Assembly: GCA_017459865.1 (NCBI GenBank)
Contig: JAFUCD010000010.1
Location: 4,907-68,906 of the forward strand
Direction: 5' to 3'
Source of the DNA: Oscillospiraceae bacterium
Lineage (GTDB): Bacteria > Bacillota_A > Clostridia > Oscillospirales > Oscillospiraceae
DNA: 64,000 nt
Position 1 is the stretch's first letter, and each line of letters opens with the position of its first letter. The notes below the pieces were generated by a model, which saw only the letters and a program-made list of their open reading frames with translations, was not told the origin of the DNA and did not search any database. Below, piece by piece: positions 57,429-64,000 of this stretch. The translations under genes were made by a program, and so were the position numbers.

Positions 57429-60014
57429 TCAATTGCCGGCTGCACTGCGGAACAGGAACGTCACGATGTGTGCGCGTGTGCAGCTCGCATCCGGATCAAA
57501 GGCTTCCGCAGAAGTGCCGCTGGTGATCTTGTTGGCGTTCGCCCAGAGTACCGCGTCGGTGAACCAGCTTCCGCCGGGGACGTCGCGGAACGGGTTGGCG
57601 TTTCCGCTCGTGCCGGGTTTTCCGGCGGCACGCCAGAGGAAGGTAACGACCTGTGCGCGCGTGCAGGGCGCGTCAGGCTCGAAGGTGTCGTCGGAAGTAC
57701 CGGCCGTGATACCGTTCTCTACCGCCCAGAGCACCGCGTCATAGTAGTATTCGCCTTGCTGCACATCCTTGAACGGGTTTGCGGTGTTCTTTGCGGCAGG
57801 CTGTCCGGCAGCGCGCCACAGAAATGTTACGACCTGTCCGCGTGTGCAGACCTGCTCCGGTGCAAACAGCGTTTCGGAAATGCCTTTGGTGATGTTCTTG
57901 CGCACAGCCCAATCCACGGCGTTGGCATACCAGCCCTGCAGGCTGCGATCCACATCCGTAAAGAAATTAGCGTTGGCGGGTTTCTCGGCGTCTGAGCTCG
58001 GCGCAGGCGCGACAGGCGTCTCGCCGCTTGCCTTGACGGGTGCATTGAGAATGGCCTGCGCTGCGGTGGGCACCTTGCCGCCATGCGTCGTGCAGATCAC
58101 GGGACCTGCGTTCGACACGATGCAGCGGTACTCAGATTTGTCAGCAGCGCTCAGAGCGAACTGCGCCTTCGTGGCTTCGGAAATGTTGGTCCATGTTCCG
58201 TTCTCCAGACGCTGCCATTGATAGGAAGCGTTGTTGTCCCCGGCGGTAAGTGTGACCGTCAGCAGCTCACCATCGCCGCTGGTGGTGCGCGCGATCTCGC
58301 CCGCAGGCGTCTCGCTGTAAAGATGATCAGTCAGCCACAGGACACGTTTTTCGCAATACTCGCGCAGATTATAGACATATTCATCCCAGTTCAGGGTCAC
58401 ATGATAATTCAGCGCATATTTTCCGGTCCCGATAAGATGCATGGTGTTGGGGGCAACCACATACTCCGCTCCGAGATGATGCGTGTTCCAGAGGTCATTG
58501 TTCATCAGCGCTGAATCCCGCAGAAGCGTTTGCTGCCGCGTGACATTTGCGGCGATGTCCTCAAAAACCGCTTTGTTTTCGCTGTAGACCTTCGCGACGT
58601 GCTGCATAAAGCTTGCGTGCTTTCCGAGCTCCTGCAACAGGCTGATCGGCTTGTCCACAGCGACGAGCCCGATGCTGTCGTTGTACCAGCCCTCAGCGGT
58701 CATTTGGGTCGGAATCGTGACGCCGACCAGGAACTTGTGCAGCGTACGTCCGAACGAAACGTCATAGTCCCAGGCGGGACCGGCGATAAGCTTGTCGTTT
58801 TCTGTCAGACCGTCACGATGCATCAGAAGACTTCCGGCATAGCAGTCATACGTCTTGGATACCTCATACATCAGGAACATTTTTGCCCAGGAGTCGAGAT
58901 CGAAATAGTTTTGATAATCCTCGGAATCATACTGCAGCAGGGAAGCCCATGCCTCGTCGAACCAAGCTTCGATCTGCGATGCGTCGACACCGGCGTCAAC
59001 CGCGTCGTCTCCGATATCCTTTACGGTGATGCGGTTATAGTAGCCGTCGTCCTTGATGGCGGCGCCGATCTCATACATGCCGGGGATCTGGAACTGCGGG
59101 TCTTCGGTCTCCAGATAGTTGTCGTTTTCCAGAGCATAACCCCCGTCTGGCGCCTGATAGTCGTTTTTGGGCGTCATGAGATAGCTGCCGAGATATTCGC
59201 CGTTCATCCACAGGTCGACAAATCTGGACGACAATCCGATGCCGAGGGCATTGGCAAGATCCATGGCGATCTTGTTGCGGAGCAGAGAGCTGTCGAGATG
59301 ATTTGCAACAAGCGACCATTTTTTGGAGTTGACGCCCTGAATGAGCTCCGCCTTGACCTTTTTCTCAAAGGCGTTGTTTTTGAAGACCGTGATGTTGTAG
59401 GGCTTTTTGTCAAAGCCCCAGGTCGAGTTGCCGCGCCCTTTGATGCCGATGTAAAGCGCGGAGCCGTCGAACTGCACCTGACCATAGCACCAGGTCTCAT
59501 GGTCCTTGTCTGCGTTCATCGCGGCGATCGTGCCGAGACTTTCGTCCAGATCCAGGAACATTGGCTCGATCGAAGCGGAGCCCTGCACGGTCTTGATCGT
59601 TAAATAAGCGAAGGCATGGCCCTTGGAGATTTTGTAGGTGATACTGCCGTCTGCGGGCGCGACCGGCGCGGTTCCGCTTTCAAAGACGGTGCCGTCCCTG
59701 GAGACGGTGATGCCGGTGTCATCCCAGGAAAAGCACAGCTTGGAGGCGTCCGCCTTGCCGGGGAGATACAGCGTCCCGGTGCTGCCGAGCGTGTCGAGCT
59801 TTACGGATACCGTACCGTCAAGCGCGGCATCCTCGTTCGCGGCAACGAACATATTTGCGTTGAACACGGTTTTGATGTCGCATTCCTTTTCGGCTGCCGT
59901 CTCTGCCGGTGCTTCTGCAGCAGCATCCTGTGTATCGTCTACGGCAAACGCCATTCCGGAAAACAGGGATGCAAACATGCACAGCAGCAGGAAAACGGTA
60001 ATGGATCTCTTCAT
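57429..60014 (-). CDS. CotH-kinase-domain surface protein with three SLH domains
   Basis: An 861-aa exported protein. Signal peptide (about 1-24, ending AFA), an acidic Ala/Glu linker, then a CotH-like kinase domain (about 165-560): IGIKGRGNSTWGFDKKPY, SLLRNKIAMDLANALG and the metal-binding AGPAWDYDVSFGR. An Ig-like module follows (YQWQRLENGTWTNISEA), then three S-layer homology repeats at the C-terminus (WYANAVDWAV, YYYDAVLWAV, WFTDAVLWAN), which bind pyruvylated wall polymer. CotH phosphorylates spore-coat proteins in Bacillus; surface CotH proteins in gut Clostridia have no settled role. Confidence 0.9.
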   Translation of the reverse strand: MKRSITVFLLLCMFASLFSGMAFAVDDTQDAAAEAPAETAAEKECDIKTVFNANMFVAANEDAALDGTVSVKLDTLGSTGTLYLPGKADASKLCFSWDDTGITVSRDGTVFESGTAPVAPADGSITYKISKGHAFAYLTIKTVQGSASIEPMFLDLDESLGTIAAMNADKDHETWCYGQVQFDGSALYIGIKGRGNSTWGFDKKPYNITVFKNNAFEKKVKAELIQGVNSKKWSLVANHLDSSLLRNKIAMDLANALGIGLSSRFVDLWMNGEYLGSYLMTPKNDYQAPDGGYALENDNYLETEDPQFQIPGMYEIGAAIKDDGYYNRITVKDIGDDAVDAGVDASQIEAWFDEAWASLLQYDSEDYQNYFDLDSWAKMFLMYEVSKTYDCYAGSLLMHRDGLTENDKLIAGPAWDYDVSFGRTLHKFLVGVTIPTQMTAEGWYNDSIGLVAVDKPISLLQELGKHASFMQHVAKVYSENKAVFEDIAANVTRQQTLLRDSALMNNDLWNTHHLGAEYVVAPNTMHLIGTGKYALNYHVTLNWDEYVYNLREYCEKRVLWLTDHLYSETPAGEIARTTSGDGELLTVTLTAGDNNASYQWQRLENGTWTNISEATKAQFALSAADKSEYRCIVSNAGPVICTTHGGKVPTAAQAILNAPVKASGETPVAPAPSSDAEKPANANFFTDVDRSLQGWYANAVDWAVRKNITKGISETLFAPEQVCTRGQVVTFLWRAAGQPAAKNTANPFKDVQQGEYYYDAVLWAVENGITAGTSDDTFEPDAPCTRAQVVTFLWRAAGKPGTSGNANPFRDVPGGSWFTDAVLWANANKITSGTSAEAFDPDASCTRAHIVTFLFRSAAGN

Positions 60015-60073
60015 TGCTTTTTTCCTCCATGTATGTTATTTTTATTTTGACTTATTTATATTGTATGTATATT

Positions 60074-60102
60074 AATATATCAGAAGTTTGTTATCTGAAC
60101 AA
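60074..60102 (-). promoter_or_regulatory. Promoter of the CotH-SLH/SGNH operon
   Basis: Minus strand: TTGTTC (60097-60102), 17-bp spacer, TATATT (60074-60079), in A/T-rich sequence about 60 nt before the gene. Confidence 0.55.
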
Positions 60103-60169
60103 CTTAAATAAACTTTTATGTTTTTTAAGAAAATTATGCAATAAAAATGATTCTGTTTAACAACCAGCC

Positions 60170-60191
60170 TCACAAAATGATCATTTTGTGA
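60170..60191. promoter_or_regulatory. 22-bp perfect palindrome upstream of ltrA
   Basis: An uninterrupted 22-bp dyad centred at 60180/60181 (each arm TCACAAAATGA), about 45 bp before the ltrA start and about 70 bp upstream of the divergent CotH -35. It has the size and symmetry of a dimeric repressor site; no matching regulator gene lies beside it. Confidence 0.5.
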
Positions 60192-60234
60192 TCAAATGGT
60201 GCATTCTGAAATTATGATCTGGAGGAAAAGAAGA

Positions 60235-61397
60235 ATGGCAAATCTGTTCGGTGATCAGGGAGAAAAAAGGTTGAATACCTTGAGCTGATCTATGATTTGA
60301 TTTTTGTCTATCTGATCGGACGAAACAATGCGCTGCTGCATCATCTGGAGGGCGGCTTCTTCACAGGGACTACATACTTCACTTATATCATTTCCTCGCT
60401 GGTGATCCTGCAGGTCTGGTATTTCAGTTCGCTCTATATCAATCGATACGGAGCAAACAGCGTTGGCGATCATGTGTTTTTGTTTGTCAACATGTATCTG
60501 CTGTATTATCTCGCCGATGGAACACGGTCGGACTGGGGCGGCTATTTCGTGCGCTATAACGTTGCCTGGGGACTGATCCTGCTGAATCACGCATTGCAGT
60601 ATTTCCGTCAGCTGCGCTGCGGAAAAATGCGCCCGCCATGGGAAATGAAGCATCTTCGCTATCACATGATCCTGTTGATCGCGCAGGCGGTGATCATATT
60701 CGCGGCGATCCCGCTCTATTCCAGGATCCGCTTTCCGCTTTCGTGGATCTCGCTGGTCTTTGGCTTTGTTGCCGCTGCCTTTACAAGTCACTTGGACGAG
60801 CTCGTGCCTGTGAATCCGGAGCACCTGACAGAACGGGTCATGCTGTTCATTGTGTTTACCTTTGGCGAGAGCATCGTCGGGCTGGCAAGCTATTTCGAAA
60901 ATGATTTCAGCTTCAACACTTTTTATTTCTCCGCTGCCGCGTTTCTGATCGTCGCCGGTCTCTTCGTCAGCTATGGTTTTCTTTATAATCGCGTCATTGA
61001 CCGCGAACGTGCGAATCTGGACACCGGGTATATGCTTATACATATCGTCCTGATCGTCGCGCTGAACAATATCACCGTCGCTATGGAGTTTATGCGTGAG
61101 CCGGAGGTCAGCGAGATCGGTAAGAATGTATTTATCGTTGCTTCGTTTTTGCTTTACTACATTTTCATGTTCTTCGTTGGTCATTACGCCAAGGAGGAGC
61201 TGCGCGCCGGAATCGGCTTTTTCCTGAAGCTGATCCTGATATCACTCTTGTTTGTGGTCGTCATGGCCGCGACCTACCATAACGGATGGCTCAGCATCGG
61301 CGCTTCGGTCCTGTATGTGTACAGTATGTTTGCGATGATCGTACGGCGCTGGCGTGAGGTCATGCGTAAAAAAGAAGATCAGCCTGAAAAAGTCTGA
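60235..61397 (+). CDS. ltrA: LtrA family membrane protein, needs a -1 frameshift in an A6 run
   Basis: A membrane protein of the low-temperature-requirement LtrA family (about ten spans; motifs LIYDLIFVYLIGRNN, VFTFGESIVGLAS). The ATG at 60235 has GGAGG upstream and opens MANLFGDQGEK, but this frame ends at a TGA (60286-60288). Shifting -1 inside the six As at 60263-60268 gives GEKKVEYLELIYDLIF, exactly the start expected for LtrA. The rest of the gene (from about 60269) is intact. It is a frameshift by one lost A, a sequencing error, or programmed/transcriptional slippage at AAAAAAG. LtrA's molecular function is unknown. Confidence 0.8.
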
Positions 61398-61415
61398 TCC
61401 GTAAGATAAGAATTC

Positions 61416-61449
61416 AAAGCCCGATTCAACCGCAGCTGGATCGGGCTTT
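61416..61449 (+). terminator. Terminator after ltrA
   Basis: AAAGCCCGAT (61416-61425) pairs with ATCGGGCTTT (61440-61449); CGATTTTTAATT follows, giving a T-tract. Confidence 0.75.
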
Positions 61450-61475
61450 CGATTTTTAATTCGATTTCCGGCAGA

Positions 61476-62816
61476 TCATTTCCATTGGAACGTGATCAGA
61501 CCATACACATAAAGGGCGGCGATGCAGATCGGGACAAGATACTTGAAGATGGGCTTCATCCAGTTTTTGACCTTCAATCCCTTGCCTGCGTTGGCCTCGG
61601 CAATGAAGTTGTCCCAACCCCAGCCGATCTTATAGCAGCAGAAGATCGAGAAGATCAGCGCGCCGATCGGCAGCAGATTCGTGCTGACAATGAAATCCCA
61701 GAAGTCGAGCCACGCCGAGCCCTCTGCAAACGGCTGGAAGTGGAACAGGCTGTAGCCGAGCGCGGTGGTCAGCGCGATGACGAAAATACCGATCCCGCAG
61801 ATCAGGCAACCCTTCGGACGACTCCAACCGGTCAATTCGCGCACGCAGGCGAGAATGTTTTCGAACACGGCGAGCTCCGTGGAGAAAGCCGCGAACACCA
61901 TGAACAGGAAGAACATCGAGCCCCAGACTCTGCCGCCTGCCATGTTATTGAAAACCGTTGCCATCGTGTCGAAGAGCAGCGAAGGACCGGCGTTGACCTC
62001 GATGCCGTAGGTGAAGCAGGCGGGGAACATGATAAATCCCGCCATGATGGCGACAAAGGTATCCAGCAGGATGACGTTGACCGATTCTCCGAGCAGCGAG
62101 CGCTCCTTGCCGATATAGCTTCCGAAGATGGCCATGGATCCGATGCCGATGCTGAGCGTGAAGAACGCCTGGTTCATGGCTCCCACGATGACGGAGCCAT
62201 TGATTTTCGAGAAATCAGGCACGAGATAGAATTTCAGACCCTCTGCGGCGCCGGACAGCATGCCGCTGTGGATCGCCAGAACGATCATCAGAACAAACAG
62301 CGCGACCATCATATACTTTGTCACGCGCTCCAAGCCGCTCTGCAGGTTAAAGCTCAATACGCCAAAGCCGACCACGACGGCGATCGCAAGGTAGATGACA
62401 TTGACGCCGGGGTTCGTGATCATGCCCACAAAGCCGAGATCAGCGCTTTTGCCAAGCAGAAACATCACAAAATAATAGATCATCCAGCCGGTGACGACCG
62501 TGTAGAACGCCATCAGCGCGATGTTTCCGAGCAGCGCAAACGCGCCGTGGATGTGCCAATACTGTCCGCGCTTTTCCAGCTTCTGATACATTTTTACAGG
62601 ACTTGCCTGTGACGCTCTGCCGATCGCAAATTCCATGGTCATGGACGGCAGACCCAGCAGCAGCAGACACAGGACATACACCAGCACGAATCCGCCGCCG
62701 CCGTACTGCCCGGTCATCCACGGGAACTTCCAGACGTTGCCGCAGCCGATCGCACAGCCGGCGCTGAGCATGATGAAGCCCAGACGGCTGCCAAGTTTCT
62801 CTCTTTGGTTGCTCAT
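61476..62816 (-). CDS. Neurotransmitter:sodium symporter (NSS) family transporter
   Basis: A 446-aa, 11-12-span LeuT-fold transporter. LGSRLGFIMLSAGCAIGCGN then VWKFPWMTGQYGGGGFVLVY is the NSS helix-1/2 signature. It is shorter than, and diverged from, the NSS protein at 49941. Start 62816 is chosen because GGAGG lies 11 nt upstream and the family starts here; an in-frame start at 62852 lies next to the expected transcription start. Divergent from a LysR gene that probably controls it. Substrate: an amino acid or amine, unidentified. Confidence 0.9.
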   Translation of the reverse strand: MSNQREKLGSRLGFIMLSAGCAIGCGNVWKFPWMTGQYGGGGFVLVYVLCLLLLGLPSMTMEFAIGRASQASPVKMYQKLEKRGQYWHIHGAFALLGNIALMAFYTVVTGWMIYYFVMFLLGKSADLGFVGMITNPGVNVIYLAIAVVVGFGVLSFNLQSGLERVTKYMMVALFVLMIVLAIHSGMLSGAAEGLKFYLVPDFSKINGSVIVGAMNQAFFTLSIGIGSMAIFGSYIGKERSLLGESVNVILLDTFVAIMAGFIMFPACFTYGIEVNAGPSLLFDTMATVFNNMAGGRVWGSMFFLFMVFAAFSTELAVFENILACVRELTGWSRPKGCLICGIGIFVIALTTALGYSLFHFQPFAEGSAWLDFWDFIVSTNLLPIGALIFSIFCCYKIGWGWDNFIAEANAGKGLKVKNWMKPIFKYLVPICIAALYVYGLITFQWK

Positions 62817-62860
62817 TTTCCTCTTACCTCCACAAATGTGCTTATTTGTCAAGCAAACTT

Positions 62861-62889
62861 ATTTTACTCGTGTGTTACAGGGGTTGCAA
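62861..62889 (-). promoter_or_regulatory. Promoter of the second NSS transporter
   Basis: Minus strand: TTGCAA (62884-62889), 17-bp spacer, TAAAAT (62861-62866). Confidence 0.6.
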
Positions 62890-62910
62890 GCAGAGATTTT
62901 TTATATTAAA

Positions 62911-62926
62911 ATAAGCAAAAGCTTAT
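62911..62926. promoter_or_regulatory. Putative LysR-type operator
   Basis: ATAAGC (62911-62916) and GCTTAT (62921-62926) form a dyad with a 4-nt gap, containing the ATA-...-TAT ends expected of LysR boxes. It lies 16 bp before the LysR gene and upstream of the transporter -35, suited to autoregulation and divergent control. Confidence 0.5.
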
Positions 62927-62941
62927 GATTGGAGAAGGCTT

Positions 62942-63838
62942 ATGAATCAGACACAGCTCAGAGTTTTTACCGCGGCAGCGGAAAACCGCAGCTTTACGAA
63001 GACTGCGGAGCAGCTGTTTATTTCTCAGGCGGCGGTGACGCAGCACATCCAGGCTCTCGAGGCGGCACTCGGCTGCACGCTTTTTGACAGAAGAAAGCGC
63101 CCTATGCGACTCACACAAGCGGGACAGACCTTTTATGTGGACGCGAAGAAGCTTTTGGAGCAGATGGAGACCGCGATCACACGCACAAAGGACGCTGCCG
63201 CCGGCGGAAGCGGAAATCTCCACATCGGGTTTCTGAAGGGCTATGAGCGCAGCGATCTTTCCGTGATCGCCAGACGCTTCCGCGCCGGTCATCCAAATAC
63301 ATTTCTGACATTTGAGCGCCAAAGCTCCGATCAGCTTGCATCCGGTCTGATGCAGGGGTTATTTGATCTGATCTTCACTTGGGACTGCACGAACCTGCGC
63401 CAGAATCCGGAGATCTCCTGGCGGATGACCGATAAGATCCGACTCGTGGTCGCGATGTATTCCGGGCATCCGCTTGCCGGACGCATTCAGCTCAATCGCT
63501 CGGAGCTTCGCGGCGAAAGCATCCTCTATATGTCGCCCTCCGGAGACTTTGATTCCTACGGTGACGCGGTGTTCATCCGTCTTTATCAGGAATCGGGGTT
63601 CGTTCCGAACATCCTGTACCGCACCTCCGATCTGGAAGTGATCCTGACCATGGTAGCGGCGGAGGAGGGGATCTCGATCCTTCCGGAATACTTCACAAGC
63701 AAGCACATCGGCGCAGACAATCTTGTCTTCGTCCCGCTCATCGGCGAAATGGAGCATGAGGAGATCGACGCGATCTGGCGCAAGGATAACCGAAATCCGA
63801 TCCTGAAGGAATTTATATCGGGTCTGAACGCGCTTTGA
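62942..63838 (+). CDS. LysR family transcriptional regulator
   Basis: A 298-aa LysR regulator. The winged HTH is ENRSFTKTAEQLFISQAAVT followed by QHIQALEAALGCTLFDR, and the C-terminal effector domain has NLHIGFLKGYERSD and AAEEGISILPEYF. Full length for the family. GGAGAAGG precedes the ATG. It diverges from the NSS transporter with a LysR-like dyad between, so it probably senses the transported amino acid or amine; the effector is unknown. Confidence 0.92.
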   Translation: MNQTQLRVFTAAAENRSFTKTAEQLFISQAAVTQHIQALEAALGCTLFDRRKRPMRLTQAGQTFYVDAKKLLEQMETAITRTKDAAAGGSGNLHIGFLKGYERSDLSVIARRFRAGHPNTFLTFERQSSDQLASGLMQGLFDLIFTWDCTNLRQNPEISWRMTDKIRLVVAMYSGHPLAGRIQLNRSELRGESILYMSPSGDFDSYGDAVFIRLYQESGFVPNILYRTSDLEVILTMVAAEEGISILPEYFTSKHIGADNLVFVPLIGEMEHEEIDAIWRKDNRNPILKEFISGLNAL

Positions 63839-64000
63839 CGCAGCTGTAGTTTCGGAAAGAATGTAGGTTTGTCAATGATGCGTTACACAAAGCGGGAAAG
63901 AAGAAAGCACCTGCTTTGGTGATTGCCAATTAAGAGGGCGCATGGGGAAATTGTTATACTTTCTATTCCAGACGGCAAGCTGTGATTCGAAGTCGCGGAA
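63839..64000. other. Right-edge intergenic sequence
   Basis: 162 bp with no supported gene. A TATACT (63955-63960) resembles a -10 but has no matching -35 at the right distance. Whatever follows lies outside the window. Confidence 0.3.

Noticed and set aside
1..64000. CRISPR arrays, tRNA and rRNA genes
   Set aside because: No regularly spaced direct repeats and no cloverleaf or rRNA sequence noticed in any intergenic gap.

Overview
The window looks like chromosome from an anaerobic, Gram-positive, spore-forming gut-type Clostridia, most like the Oscillospiraceae and relatives. The reasons are strong AGGAG-type ribosome binding sites with near-consensus sigma-A promoters, a remnant of an alpha/beta small acid-soluble spore protein gene, a CotH/S-layer-homology surface protein, a TnpV transposon remnant, GPH-family sugar uptake, a type-2 GalT and an anaerobic molybdoenzyme locus. 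G+C is visibly high apart from an A/T-richer island at about 31.5-36.5 kb. I cannot name a species. I see no tRNA, rRNA or CRISPR array.

Layout. 0-2.4 kb: a redox operon (NTF2-like protein, nitroreductase, two flavodoxin-like reductases) divergent from an HxlR regulator. 2.5-22.8 kb: a sulfur island. A minus-strand operon encodes a rhodanese-TusA-DsrE fusion, a TtcA-like thiolase-type ATP pyrophosphatase, a heavy-metal/TauE-SafE/cupredoxin membrane protein and a DUF2318 protein. It diverges, from what looks like one shared -10 element, from a plus-strand operon made of a Cys-rich leader peptide, an attenuator hairpin, an AGCS symporter, mccB and mccA. A second leader peptide rich in Met and Cys, again followed by an attenuator, precedes metN-metI-metQ. 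Then come an aminotransferase, an OpuC-type ABC importer with an embedded 4Fe-4S protein, metY, larE, a class-II glutamine amidotransferase, a glutamate-cysteine ligase-like enzyme and an ECF S-component. 22.9-31.5 kb: an AraC regulator divergent from a glycan-use operon (circularly permuted GH3, GPH symporter, GH43, GH78 rhamnosidase).

31.5-36.5 kb: an accessory island with two adjacent HipA-like kinase/HTH modules, a TnpV remnant, a broken spore-protein gene and a flavodoxin. 36.6-49.8 kb: a TetR regulator, then a molybdenum locus. One Moco riboswitch precedes a bis-MGD oxidoreductase with Ser where formate dehydrogenase has Sec/Cys, and its partner, a NuoG-like Fe-S protein fused to a dead [FeFe]-hydrogenase domain. 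A second Moco riboswitch with a 19-bp terminator precedes eleven genes for Moco synthesis and molybdate uptake. 49.9-63.8 kb: an NSS transporter and BrnQ, a FolD-like protein with a cyclohydrolase family partner, galT, two exported surface proteins, an ltrA gene with a one-base frameshift in an A-run, and a second NSS transporter divergent from a LysR regulator.

The most novel material is (1) the paired Cys- and Met-rich leader peptides, which imply ribosome-mediated attenuation of sulfur amino acid genes in a lineage normally using T-box and S-box RNAs, and (2) the molybdoenzyme paired with a hydrogenase-derived subunit that has lost its H-cluster ligands, with two differently built Moco riboswitches in the same locus.
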